From positions 62,001-126,000 of the forward strand of contig NZ_JAEACP010000006.1 of assembly GCF_015999335.1 (NCBI RefSeq): a stretch of 64,000 bases of DNA, written 5' to 3'. This document shows, piece by piece, positions 1 to 8,131 of the stretch. This DNA is from Tabrizicola soli (GTDB lineage Bacteria; Pseudomonadota; Alphaproteobacteria; Rhodobacterales; Rhodobacteraceae). Position numbers and translations under genes: made by a program. Positions within the stretch are counted from its first letter, which is position 1; each line of letters begins with the position of its first letter. Below the pieces are notes generated by a model, which searched no databases, had not been told where the DNA came from, and saw only the letters and a list, made by a program, of their open reading frames with translations.

Positions 1-423
1 GACATGCAGCAGCGCGAAATAGGCGCTGAGGCCCGGCATCCCGAGGCATCCGAGCGAGGTCTGCACCGGGGCCGAGGCCGGATCGAGCCGGATGGCCGTC
101 TTCGCCGCGACCGTCGTGACGGGCTGCCAGCCGAAGTCGTCGGCCTGGATGATGTCGCCCGGCTGGAACAGCGGCGATTCCGAGGCGACGACCTCGCCCA
201 CCCCGCCGCCCCGCATCATCTCGCCGATCTTCTGGCCTGCGGCATAGTTCTTTGCCGGGCTCAGCCGGGCACGCATGTAGGGGTCGACCGAGAGCCAGAG
301 CGTCCGGACCACAAGTTCGCCGGGCTTGGCCACAGGGGGGTCTCGATGTTCAAGGCTGAAGTCATCGGGACCGGGCATACCCTCCGGAAAGCGTTTGAGG
401 ACCCAGGTGGGATTCGACGTCAT
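1..423 (-). CDS. MDR-family NADP-dependent oxidoreductase, N-terminal part (cut by window edge)
   Basis: The minus-strand frame opens with ATG at 423 (MTSNPTWVLKRFPEGMPG) and stays open to base 1, so only about the first 141 residues are visible. The stretch VRTLWLSVDPYMRARL followed by a GEMMRGGGVGEVVAS segment is typical of the zinc-independent medium-chain dehydrogenase/reductases of the CurA / 2-alkenal reductase type, which reduce C=C bonds of enones with NADPH in the cytoplasm. The nucleotide-binding Rossmann part lies outside the window, so the cofactor cannot be checked. It is the gene nearest the left edge and reads in the same direction as the ABC transporter upstream of it, separated by about 350 bases. 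Confidence 0.82.
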   Translation of the reverse strand, partial: MTSNPTWVLKRFPEGMPGPDDFSLEHRDPPVAKPGELVVRTLWLSVDPYMRARLSPAKNYAAGQKIGEMMRGGGVGEVVASESPLFQPGDIIQADDFGWQPVTTVAAKTAIRLDPASAPVQTSLGCLGMPGLSAYFALLHV

Positions 424-776
424 GGCATGGCCCCGCAAATTGAATGCTGGCGGGAGATTAGTCTGCGTCAGGGTGCTGACATAGATCCCTGATCAGAACT
501 CAGTGTTCGGGTGACCGGACAGTGGGGGCATTGGACCAGATATCATGCTGCAGCCGATGAGCGGTGGGGATGGGCGGGCGCAATCGGGTCGCCGGTCGTT
601 CGGATGGATCGGTATCCTGACCGATCCTTCCGTTCCGTATCCTCAACCGGCCGCGCCCCGCACCGTGTGCGGCTATGTCAATCGGGCCGCGAAGACCGCA
701 TCCGCCGCGCCGCTGGCCGAGCGGGACGGGGTGCCGCTCGAGCACCCTCATATTGTTCGGAGACAAGTCTCTTGGA
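424..776. other. Intergenic stretch with no supported gene
   Basis: These 353 bases lie between the permease stop and the MDR oxidoreductase start. Open frames exist on both strands, including one of 112 codons on the minus strand from 500 to 838. None shows a recognisable domain, a convincing ribosome binding site or conserved composition. No strong hairpin or tRNA-like structure was seen. It may hold the promoter of the oxidoreductase. Confidence 0.5.
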
Positions 777-2810
777 TCACCGTCGAAGCATCCGATCGGA
801 GACCATGGCGAGAAGGGCAATGGCAACACCGGAGACAAGTCCGAGCCCGAGGTTTGCCTTGCCTAGCGCTATGAAGACCTGTTGGCCGAGGTCGCGAGTG
901 CCAACAAGCGCGGCGATCACGAGCATCGACAGGGCGGCCATGATCGTCTGGTTGATGCCAAGCCTGATCACCGGCGCTGCGAGGGGGAGCTTGACCTGCC
1001 AGAGCATCTGCATCCGTGTTACGCCCATCTGCTGCGCCGCCTCGACCAGATGAGCGGGCACGGTGCGCAATCCCTGTTCGACATAGCGGACAGGCGGCAC
1101 GATGGCGTAGAGCATGATGGCAATCAGTGCGGTGAACTCGCCTACGCGGAACAGCATCAGGGCGGGGATAAGGAACACGAATTGCGGCATGGTCTGCAAG
1201 GCGTCGTTGATCGGCCGCAGGATTCGCGACACGGTATCGCTTTCTGCGGCAAGAACCCCGAAGGCTCCGCCGATGGTGACGCAGAGAAGGACGGCAAGCC
1301 CGGTCAAATACAATGACTGTGTGAACGGCATCCACATTCCCGACAGCAGGATGAGGGCCATTGCTCCCGCAGTCAGGAGAAACAATCGCCCGCCGCCCAG
1401 AGCGAAGGACAGCAGCAGTCCCAGGGCGACGAAACAGGGCCAGGGAAACCGCGTAACCCCCGTGGCGAGAAACAGCGTGCCGAACAGCAGAGCTATCGCC
1501 CATTTCCAGTTGCGCCGCGCCAGAAAGGCCGCCGCTGCAAGCGTCACGATCACATAGAGCGCGACCATCCAGCCCTGCAGCGCGAAGCCCCAGACGGCAG
1601 GTGTCGCAGCGCTCTGCAATCCGATCCTGAGCGGGATCATCAGCCCGTAGTTCAAGCCATCGCGCAAAGCGGAGAACAGGTTTCCGGTCGCACCGACGAA
1701 TTGCAGCAGTGTGGCATCGATGGATCTGGCAAGAGAACGTCCCAGCGTATCGGGTTGGAAGTCGACTTCCGGCACCAGAAGACGAAAGGCGATGCCCGAG
1801 ATCAGGGCGGCCGCGACGATGGTCCAGAATGCGTTGCGCCCGATGGGACGCGCCTGTCCCGCGACCGTGGTCGCAAAGCCGAAGGTGATACGGTCAAGAA
1901 GGATCGCCATTGCGACGATGACCAGTCCCGACAGCAGGCTTCTGCCGAGTTCCGCCCCGCGCATCGCTGACAGGACTTCCCATCCGATGTCGTTGAACCC
2001 GCCGATCACCGCCACGATGATGACCATGCTGAGGGACGCCATCGTGGTCTGGTTCACCCCGACCAGGATTTGCGACTTGGCCACGGGAACCCGGGCCTGC
2101 CAGAAGAGCTGGAAGGGGGTCGCGCCACACATCAGGGCCGACTCCACCACGGCATCCGGCACGCGCTGCAGCCCGAGCATGGTGTTCCGCACCATCGGCG
2201 GGATCGAGAAGATGACGCCGGCGATCAGGCCCGCGGCCGGTCCAAAGCCGAAGAGGATCAGCAGTGGGATCAGATAGGCGAAGGCCGGGAAGGTCTGCAT
2301 CGCGTCCAGCATGGCGACGACGCGCGTCTCCAGCCGGGGCCAGCGCGTCGCCGCAGCGCCAAGTGCAAATCCTATGGCGATCGCCGGAGGCAGGGACATC
2401 AGCACGATCGCCAGGGTGTTCATGGAGTGCGGCCAGTAGCCTACCAGGACGATATAGACCTGCGCCAGGACGGCCAGCGCCGCGAGACCCCAGCGGGACG
2501 CCCTCAGCGCCAGGGCCACGACGACGACAGCGACGAAGGGCCAGGGAAGCCAGGTCAAGGCTTCTCGCAGCGCACGCAGAGGGGTCTCCAATCCGACCGC
2601 GAAAAGGCGGCTGAGCGGTTGCACCCACTCCAGCGCCGGCTGGAGGGTCGCGTTGATCCATGTCTCGAGGGGAAGCGTCCATTTTGCCGGATAGGCACCG
2701 AGCCATGGCACCGATGGCGAGATCACGGCGGCAAGGATGCAAAACAGGAGAAGCGCGGCCCAGACACGAGGGTCGCGGGCGCGGTCCTGAAGGGTATGCG
2801 TCTGGGCCAT
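777..2810 (-). CDS. Glycine betaine/proline-type ABC transporter permease with two fused permease domains
   Basis: 677 residues, starting at ATG 2810, two bases after the stop of the ATPase gene (the junction reads TGATATG), so the two are translationally coupled. The protein has many hydrophobic segments and two copies of the binding-protein-dependent permease domain. Each carries a coupling (EAA-type) loop: one around CGATPFQLFWQARVPVAKSQ in the first half, one around MGVTRMQMLWQVKLPLAAPV in the second. ProW/OpuAB permeases normally have one such domain, so this is the double-length form. Expected role: inner-membrane channel for a quaternary amine such as glycine betaine, choline or proline betaine. 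No periplasmic binding protein gene is adjacent and neither domain is fused to one, so the substrate is inferred only from family. Confidence 0.88.
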   Translation of the reverse strand: MAQTHTLQDRARDPRVWAALLLFCILAAVISPSVPWLGAYPAKWTLPLETWINATLQPALEWVQPLSRLFAVGLETPLRALREALTWLPWPFVAVVVVALALRASRWGLAALAVLAQVYIVLVGYWPHSMNTLAIVLMSLPPAIAIGFALGAAATRWPRLETRVVAMLDAMQTFPAFAYLIPLLILFGFGPAAGLIAGVIFSIPPMVRNTMLGLQRVPDAVVESALMCGATPFQLFWQARVPVAKSQILVGVNQTTMASLSMVIIVAVIGGFNDIGWEVLSAMRGAELGRSLLSGLVIVAMAILLDRITFGFATTVAGQARPIGRNAFWTIVAAALISGIAFRLLVPEVDFQPDTLGRSLARSIDATLLQFVGATGNLFSALRDGLNYGLMIPLRIGLQSAATPAVWGFALQGWMVALYVIVTLAAAAFLARRNWKWAIALLFGTLFLATGVTRFPWPCFVALGLLLSFALGGGRLFLLTAGAMALILLSGMWMPFTQSLYLTGLAVLLCVTIGGAFGVLAAESDTVSRILRPINDALQTMPQFVFLIPALMLFRVGEFTALIAIMLYAIVPPVRYVEQGLRTVPAHLVEAAQQMGVTRMQMLWQVKLPLAAPVIRLGINQTIMAALSMLVIAALVGTRDLGQQVFIALGKANLGLGLVSGVAIALLAMVSDRMLRR

Positions 2811-2811
2811 A

Positions 2812-3867
2812 TCAGACGATCCCCTGACTGGCGGCAGGGCGGGCAGGGTGACCGGAATGTCCGAGGATCTGCAGAATTCGCGCCGCCTCGAGCCGGCCGC
2901 CGCTGTAGCGGCCCGAGGGGCGGACAGTAAAGCACTGAGCACCTGCACCGATCCCGGCCAACAACGCCTCGATAGGCTGGTCCGCGTCGACTTCCGGATG
3001 TCCAGTGTCGGCGATACCAGGTTGCGCCATGTCGCCCGCGCGGATGACCCGGCCGAGCGATACCTCGGAAGTGAATTCCGCAACATAGGCGTCGGCAGGG
3101 TTCAGAAGGATTTCGGCCGGCGTGCCGATCTGGATGATCCGGCCGTTCCGCATCAGGGCGATGCGGTCGGCCAAACGGCAGGCCTCCATGATATCATGCG
3201 TGACGAAAATGATGGTCTTGTGGAGCTGCTGTTGCAACCGCAGGAATTCGTCCTGCATCTGGCGGCGGATCAACGGATCCAGCGCTGAGAATGGCTCGTC
3301 CAGAAACCACAATTCCGGTCCGACGGCGAGGCTACGGGCGATGCCGACACGCTGTTGCTGCCCGCCGGAAAGCTGATGCGGATAGGACTCCTCTCGCCCC
3401 TCCAACCCGACGAGGTTGATCATCTCGCGTGCCTTTTCCTCCCGCGCGGTCCGGTCGATTCCCTGCAGCTTCAGGGGGAAGGCGGTGTTCTCCAGGACGG
3501 TCAGATGCGGCAGCAACCCGAAGCTCTGGAACACCATCCCCATCTTGTGGCGCCGAATTTCGATGAGCTCTTTCGGCGTTGCGGCGAGAAGATCCTGCCC
3601 GTCGAGGCGGATCTGTCCATGGTTCGCGCCGATAAGTCGGGAGAGGCAGCGGATCAACGTGGACTTGCCCGAACCGGACAGGCCCATGACCATGAAAATC
3701 TCACCTTCGTGTACGTCGAAGGTGGCGTCGATCAGCGCCGGGATATGGTCCTCGGCCGCCATCCGCTCTGCCAGTTGATCGGGCTCGATCGTATAGCCCT
3801 TGGAATCGAAGTAGAAATCCGGACGCCGCCCGTAGACTTTCCATACATTGCGGCATTCCAGTTTCAC
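2812..3867 (-). CDS. Glycine betaine/proline-type ABC transporter ATP-binding protein (ProV/OpuAA-like)
   Basis: 351 residues from a GTG start at 3867 (VKLECRNVWKVYG). Visible motifs are Walker A GLSGSGKST, the Q-loop MGMVFQSFGLLPH, the signature LSGGQQQRVGIAR, Walker B ELWFLDEP and the switch VTHD. The 30-residue insertion before Walker A and the ALDPLIRRQMQDEF segment are characteristic of ProV/OpuAA rather than of sugar importers. The C-terminal 75 residues look like a degenerate single CBS domain, the module that senses ionic strength in this family. The start overlaps the stop of an upstream truncated enoyl-CoA hydratase fragment (GTGA). The 5' neighbourhood has therefore been rearranged, and the original promoter and any binding-protein gene may have been lost. 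It powers the permease encoded immediately downstream. Confidence 0.88.
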   Translation of the reverse strand: MKLECRNVWKVYGRRPDFYFDSKGYTIEPDQLAERMAAEDHIPALIDATFDVHEGEIFMVMGLSGSGKSTLIRCLSRLIGANHGQIRLDGQDLLAATPKELIEIRRHKMGMVFQSFGLLPHLTVLENTAFPLKLQGIDRTAREEKAREMINLVGLEGREESYPHQLSGGQQQRVGIARSLAVGPELWFLDEPFSALDPLIRRQMQDEFLRLQQQLHKTIIFVTHDIMEACRLADRIALMRNGRIIQIGTPAEILLNPADAYVAEFTSEVSLGRVIRAGDMAQPGIADTGHPEVDADQPIEALLAGIGAGAQCFTVRPSGRYSGGRLEAARILQILGHSGHPARPAASQGIV

Positions 3868-4280
3868 CTTGCGATCCGACCTGGATTGCCGAAGATCGCA
3901 TCCTCGGCGGCAATCGTCACGTCGCAGGCCATGGCCAGCTCGAACCCGCCGCCCAGAACATAGCCCTGAACGGCGGAAATCGTCGGCTTCGGGCTGTTCC
4001 AGAACCGCAGGATCACGTCGAAATCGGCCTGAAGCATCGCGCGCGTCGCCTCGCGGTCGGGTTCCTCCTCCATGGAGCCGAGGTCGAAACCGGCCGAAAA
4101 GGGCTTGCCGGCGCCCGAGATCAGGATCACCCGCACCTCGGGGTCGGTCTCGGCCCGGTCCATGGCACGGTGCAGGCCCTCGACCATCTCGATGGTGATC
4201 GAATTCAGCTTGTCGGGCCGGTTCAGCGTGATCTGCGCCACCGGGCCGGAGCGGGCGTATAGGATGGTGTCATTCTGCAT
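3864..4280 (-). pseudogene. Enoyl-CoA hydratase/isomerase fragment, C-terminal half missing
   Basis: From ATG at 4280 (MQNDTILYARSGPVAQITLNR) the frame encodes 138 residues of a crotonase-fold protein: LNRPDKLNSI, the oxyanion-hole segment FSAGFDLG, and AVQGYVLGGGFELAMACD. Family members run to about 255-265 residues. Here homology breaks off just after AIFGNP and the frame ends at 3864, overlapping the GTG of the ABC ATPase gene. The second catalytic region and the C-terminal helices are absent, so the product should not be a working hydratase. Upstream the same frame is continuous with an acyl-CoA synthetase fragment. I read this as a relic left by recombination. Confidence 0.75.
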
Positions 4281-4562
4281 TGTCGTCAGTTCTGCGATGC
4301 GTCGCGCAGTTACCTCGCGGTCAATCGGCACCATTGCAAGCTGGCTGTCTTTCAGCACCTCGATCCAGATGCCGCCGAAGGCCACCATGACGAAGCTGCC
4401 GAACTGCGGGTCGCGCACCAGGCCGAAGGCCATCTCGGCCTGGCCACGAGCCATGCCGCTGATCAGGACACGCGGGCCAAGGCGTGCCGCGATGTCCTCG
4501 TAAGCGGCGGCGACGCTTTCCTCGTCCTGGAGGCCCAGCTTCACACCGCCGACATCGCTCTT
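4281..4562 (-). pseudogene. Acetate/acyl-CoA ligase (ADP-forming type) ATP-grasp domain fragment
   Basis: The minus-strand frame reads KSDVGGVKLGLQDEESV, then ISGMARGQAEMAFGLVRDP, FGSFVMVAFGGIWIEVLKD and PIDREVTARRIAEL. This is the ATP-grasp (beta-type) region of NDP-forming acyl-CoA synthetases. In complete proteins hundreds of residues precede it and several dozen follow. Here homology starts abruptly right after a TGA stop that ends the recombinase fragment, and it ends abruptly at the ATG of the hydratase fragment. Both ends are therefore deleted. Synthetases of this kind often sit beside enoyl-CoA hydratases, so the two fragments probably come from one ancestral catabolic operon. Confidence 0.72.
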
Positions 4563-4568
4563 GGTCGA

Positions 4569-4892
4569 TCAGCTTGTGGCGAGGTGTCCGATCTTCTCCC
4601 TGCCGAGATCATCCTTCAGAGTTGCGAGGGTGGCCGCCTTGCTCCTGCGGGGTGGTTTCCCTACGGCGCACATATCGGCTATATGAAGGTCGACCAGGTC
4701 ACCGAAGGTGTGCAGGCAGGCTAGGGACGATCGGTTGGGCGGCAACCCCTGATCGACCAGGGTTTCGGCTTGACGGGCCCATTCGCGGGCGTCGTCGCGG
4801 CGCAGGAATGTCTCGCTTGCGCAGCGGCCCTTTCGTCCGATCTGGACCCGGTAGGCACCGGAGGGGAGGCGGGTGATCGAGGCCGTTTTCGT
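4569..4892 (-). pseudogene. Tyrosine recombinase (phage/island integrase) N-terminal remnant
   Basis: The minus-strand frame reads TASITRLPSGAYRVQIGRKG, then SETFLRRDDAREWARQAE, TFGDLVDLHIADM and RRSKAATLATLKDDLGREKI, and stops at TGA 4571-4569. This is the arm-binding and core-binding N-terminus of integrases that often lie beside dusA. No ATG or plausible GTG begins the frame, although it stays open upstream to about 4991. The whole catalytic domain (R-H-R-Y) is missing, and the sequence jumps into an acyl-CoA synthetase fragment. It is therefore a decayed integrase, transcribed away from dusA, whose position implies past site-specific integration at the dusA 5' end. Confidence 0.75.
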
Positions 4893-4999
4893 GTGCGCTA
4901 TGTATGCAGTGAGTCGTCGCAGAAGGGGAAATTCGGGGATATCAGGGCGTAGTCCGGCAAAGGGGCAGGCTTGGTCAACGGATTGAAGATACTATAAAA

Positions 5000-5062
5000 A
5001 TGCAGGAAAATCAATCATATAGACTGTCCGTGGCGCCGATGATGGACTGGACCGACAGGCAT
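5000..5062 (+). other. Probable island attachment junction at the 5' end of dusA
   Basis: The first eight codons of dusA and the preceding 20 bases are AT-rich. From about 5028 the sequence becomes GC-rich and strongly conserved (SVAPMMDWTDRHCR). The 5' end of dusA is a known integration site for mobile elements whose integrase lies next to it, and a recombinase remnant does lie next to it here. I infer that the extreme N-terminus and translation start of dusA were supplied by the element and that the crossover core is the region encoding PMMDWTD. No second copy of this core was found in the window. Confidence 0.45.
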
Positions 5063-5983
5063 TGTCGCGTCTTTCACCGGCTGATGACCCGGCGCGCGAT
5101 GCTTTACACCGAGATGGTCACCGCCCCCGCCATCGTCCACGGGCCGAGGCCGCGTCTCCTCGACTATTCCGGTATCGAACATCCCGTCGCCCTGCAGCTC
5201 GGCGGCTCGGACCCGGCGGAACTGGCCGAAGCCACCCGCATCGCCGATGCCTGGGCCTATGACGAGATCAACCTGAACTGCGGCTGCCCCTCGGACCGGG
5301 TGCAATCGGGCTGTTTCGGTGCCGTGCTGATGGAGCGCCCCGCCCTCGTCGCCGATTGTCTCCGCGCCATGCAGGCGGAAACCGACGCGCCCGTCACCGT
5401 GAAATGCCGCATCGGCGTCGACCAGCAGGACCCCGAGACCGTCCTGCCCGCCTTCATCGAGACCCTGGCCGGGGCAGGGGTGCGCCACATCATCGTCCAC
5501 GCCCGCAAGGCCTGGCTCCAGGGCCTGTCGCCCAGGGAAAACCGCGAGATCCCGCCGCTGGAGCACGACCTCGTGGTCCGCATGAAGCGGCGCTTCCCCG
5601 AACTGACGATCTGCATCAACGGCGGGATCACCTCGCTGGAGCAGGCGCAGGACCTGCTGGCGCAGGGGCTGGACGGGGTGATGATCGGGCGGGCCGCCTA
5701 TCACGATCCGGCGCATAGCCTGATCGGGGCCGATGCGCTCTGGGGCGACGCCTATGCGCCCGATGCCTTCGCCGTCGTCGATGCGATGCGGCCCTATATC
5801 GCGGCGCATCTCGACGGGGGCGGGCGGCTTCACCAGATCACCCGCCACATGCTCGGCCTCTTCACCGGCCGCCCCGGCGCGCGCGGCTGGCGCCGGGTGC
5901 TCTCCGAGAACGGCACGCGGCCCGGCGCCGGGCTCGACACCCTCGACCGCGCCCTGGCCGAGGTTCAGGTCGCCGCCGCCTGA
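5000..5983 (+). CDS. dusA: tRNA-dihydrouridine(20/20a) synthase DusA
   Basis: 327 residues. FMN- and NADPH-dependent reduction of uridine 20/20a in the tRNA D-loop, in the cytoplasm. The sequence shows the N-terminal flavin-binding segment SVAPMMDWTDRHCR, the catalytic-loop motif NLNCGCPSDRVQSGCFGAVLM with the proton-donor cysteine at about residue 105, HARKAWLQGLSPRENR, and the phosphate-binding GGI and GVMIGRAAYHDP segments. The HARKAWLQGLSP form and the length fit DusA rather than DusB or DusC. The ATG at 5000 follows an AT-rich stretch with only a weak ribosome binding site, and the first codons seem to derive from an inserted element. The 3' end overlaps the convergent MFS gene by 19 bases. 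Confidence 0.95.
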   Translation: MQENQSYRLSVAPMMDWTDRHCRVFHRLMTRRAMLYTEMVTAPAIVHGPRPRLLDYSGIEHPVALQLGGSDPAELAEATRIADAWAYDEINLNCGCPSDRVQSGCFGAVLMERPALVADCLRAMQAETDAPVTVKCRIGVDQQDPETVLPAFIETLAGAGVRHIIVHARKAWLQGLSPRENREIPPLEHDLVVRMKRRFPELTICINGGITSLEQAQDLLAQGLDGVMIGRAAYHDPAHSLIGADALWGDAYAPDAFAVVDAMRPYIAAHLDGGGRLHQITRHMLGLFTGRPGARGWRRVLSENGTRPGAGLDTLDRALAEVQVAAA

Positions 5984-7155
5984 CGCGCCCGGACCAGCCG
6001 CGACAGCGCCAGCACCAGCACGCCGCACAGCGCGATCGCGCCCAGCATCGGGGTCGCCGTCCCGTCGAAGAACGGCCCCACCGCCGCGATCATCGCGCCG
6101 CCCGCCAGCATCTGCAGCGTGCCGCCCAGCGAGGAGGCGAGCCCCGCGATGTCGCCATGCTCGTCTAGCGCCATCACCATCGCGGTCGGGATGATCAGCC
6201 CCAGGCAGGCATTGGCCAGGAACAGCCCGGCGACGCAGAGCCACAGGTTCACCGCCCCCGCCAGCGCCAGCAGGAACAGCACCAGGGTGAAGGCCGCGAA
6301 CCCGGCCGAGGCCCAGGCCATCACCCGTGGCGCGCCATGCCGCAGTCCCAGCGGCGCGGCCATCTGCGAGGCGCTGAAGAAGCCGATCGCATTGACGGCA
6401 AAGGCCAGCGAGAATCCGGTCGGCGACAGGCCGAAGGCCCCGGTATAGACGAAGCTCGCGCTGGCGATGAAGACGAAGAAGCTCGCCATGCCGAAGCCGC
6501 CCAGGAAGGTCAGGCCCATGAACAGCGGATCGGCGAGCAGCACCGCCGTCCCCCGCCGCATCGCGCCCAGGTTGAAGGGCTGGCGGTCCGCCTGCCGCAG
6601 CGTCTCGGGCTGGAGCAGGGTCAGGATCGCCAGGCTGATCCCCGCCGCGACGACCAGCGCCCCGAAGATCGCCCGCCAGCCCGCCACCGCCATCAAGCCC
6701 GAGCCCGCCAGCGGCGCCAGCATCGGCGAGACCGAGATCACCATCATCACCGCCGCCATCAGCCGCGTCGCCGCCGGCCCGGTGTAAAGGTCGCGGATGA
6801 TCGCCCGCGGCACCACCATCAGCGCCGCCCCGCCCAGGCCCTGGATCGCCCGGCCGACGATCAGCCATTCGACCGTTGGCGCCAGCGTGCAGAAGACCGA
6901 GCCCAGGATGAAGACCGCGATCCCGGCATAGAGCGGCGGCTTCCTGCCGAAGCGGTCGGCCCAGGGGCCATAGACCAGCTGCGCCAGGCCGAAGGCGATG
7001 AAATAGGCCACGATCGTGCCCTGCATCGCCGCGACTCCCGTCCCCAGCGCCGTGGCGATCTCGGGCATGGCGGGCAGGTACATGTCGATGGCGAAGGGGC
7101 CGATGCAGGACAAAAGGCCCAGGACAAGCGCCGGGCGCAGGATATGGTCGGACAT
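5965..7155 (-). CDS. Bcr/CflA-subfamily MFS drug efflux transporter
   Basis: 396 residues from ATG 7155 (MSDHILRPALVLGLLSCIG). A longer frame begins at 7224, but its extra residues are proline/arginine-rich and unlike a transporter. About twelve hydrophobic segments are visible. IGPFAIDMYLPAMPEIA in the first helix and YGPWADRFGRKPPLYAG (the loop 2-3 MFS signature) mark the Bcr/CflA group, proton-driven exporters of bicyclomycin, chloramphenicol and similar compounds. The actual substrate cannot be read from sequence. It converges on dusA with a short overlap and is divergent from the TauE/SafE gene across 157 bases. Confidence 0.9.
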   Translation of the reverse strand: MSDHILRPALVLGLLSCIGPFAIDMYLPAMPEIATALGTGVAAMQGTIVAYFIAFGLAQLVYGPWADRFGRKPPLYAGIAVFILGSVFCTLAPTVEWLIVGRAIQGLGGAALMVVPRAIIRDLYTGPAATRLMAAVMMVISVSPMLAPLAGSGLMAVAGWRAIFGALVVAAGISLAILTLLQPETLRQADRQPFNLGAMRRGTAVLLADPLFMGLTFLGGFGMASFFVFIASASFVYTGAFGLSPTGFSLAFAVNAIGFFSASQMAAPLGLRHGAPRVMAWASAGFAAFTLVLFLLALAGAVNLWLCVAGLFLANACLGLIIPTAMVMALDEHGDIAGLASSLGGTLQMLAGGAMIAAVGPFFDGTATPMLGAIALCGVLVLALSRLVRARQAAAT

Positions 7156-7312
7156 GACGGGGCTTTCGGACAGGGGCAGGGGGCGAAACGGCTGCGGCGC
7201 AACGCGGGAGGGGCGGCATATCATCCGGCCTCCGGCCTGGCCAGCCCTTTCGCCACTGGCCTTGCCCCGATCGGCGGGCTATGTCGCAAGGGTCAGACGA
7301 GGTGCGCACCCC

Positions 7313-8131
7313 ATGCCCGAGCTTTCCCTTCTCCTGCCGATGCTGGCCGCGCTCCTCTTGATCGGCGCCTTCGCCGGGGTTGTCGGCGGCCTTCTCGGCG
7401 TCGGCGGCGGGATCGTGCTGGTCCCGGCCTTCTTCTACGCCTTCGGCGCGCTCGGCTATGGCGGGGGGCAGCTGATGCAGGTCTGCGTCGCGACCTCGAT
7501 GGCGACCATCGTCGTCACTTCGCTCCGCTCGGTCTCGTCGCACAACAAGAAGGGCGCGGTGGACTGGACGGTGCTCTGGACCTGGGGTCCGACGCTGGCG
7601 ATTGCCGCGGCCATCGGCACCTTCACCGCCTCGCGCGTCTCCTCCACCACGCTGCAGGCGGTCTTCGGGGTGCTGGCCGGTCTGGCCGGGCTCTGGATGG
7701 CCTTCGGGCGCGACAGCTGGCGGCTCGGCGACCAGATGCCCGGCCAGCCGGTGCGCAGCCTCCTGGCCGGGGCGGTGGGCTTCTTCTCGGCGATGATGGG
7801 GATCGGCGGCGGCACCTTCGGCGTGCCCCTCATGACGCTCTACGCCATGCCGATCCACCGCGCCGTCGCCACCGCCTCGGGCTTCGGCGTGGTGATCGCG
7901 GTCCCGGCGGTGCTGGGCTTCCTGCTGCTGCCGGTGGCCGAGGCCCCGCCCTGGACCCTGGGGGCGATCAACCTGCCGGCCTTCCTGGTGGTGATCGGCA
8001 CCACGCTGATGACCACGCCGCTCGGCGTGCGGCTGGCGCATGCGATGAACCCCAGGCCCCTGAAACGCGCCTTCGCCCTGTTCCTGACCCTGGTCGCGCT
8101 GAACATGCTGCGCAAGGTCCTGGGATGGTAG
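7313..8131 (+). CDS. TauE/SafE-family membrane transporter
   Basis: 272 residues from ATG 7313 (MPELSLLLPMLAALLL). The protein consists of two repeats of a four-helix unit, each introduced by a glycine-rich motif: GGLLGVGGGIVLVPAF in the first half and SAMMGIGGGTFGVPLM in the second. This is the hallmark of TauE/SafE proteins, which export sulfite, sulfoacetate or related organosulfur anions or act as uncharacterised permeases. About eight membrane helices are expected. The stop overlaps the start of the next gene by seven bases, so the two are coupled. No sulfonate-catabolic gene is nearby, so the substrate is open. Confidence 0.88.
   Translation: MPELSLLLPMLAALLLIGAFAGVVGGLLGVGGGIVLVPAFFYAFGALGYGGGQLMQVCVATSMATIVVTSLRSVSSHNKKGAVDWTVLWTWGPTLAIAAAIGTFTASRVSSTTLQAVFGVLAGLAGLWMAFGRDSWRLGDQMPGQPVRSLLAGAVGFFSAMMGIGGGTFGVPLMTLYAMPIHRAVATASGFGVVIAVPAVLGFLLLPVAEAPPWTLGAINLPAFLVVIGTTLMTTPLGVRLAHAMNPRPLKRAFALFLTLVALNMLRKVLGW

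Noticed and set aside
500-838. A 112-codon minus-strand ORF after the permease
   Set aside because: Starts inside the permease 3' end in a different frame; Pro/Arg-rich, no motif, no ribosome binding site.
3864-4544. A natural synthetase-hydratase fusion protein of 226 residues
   Set aside because: Both parts are incomplete at both ends and the 3' end collides with another gene, which fits deletion debris better than a designed fusion.
4971-4999. A sigma-70-like promoter (TTGGTC ... TATAAA) right before dusA
   Set aside because: TATAAA abuts the start codon so transcription would begin inside the gene, and the spacer to TTGGTC does not fit.
5015-8041. A 1008-codon minus-strand open frame opposite dusA and the TauE/SafE gene
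   Set aside because: It runs antisense or out of frame to well-supported genes, is rich in Arg/Gly/His/Asp as expected from a shifted GC-rich frame, and has no domain motif.
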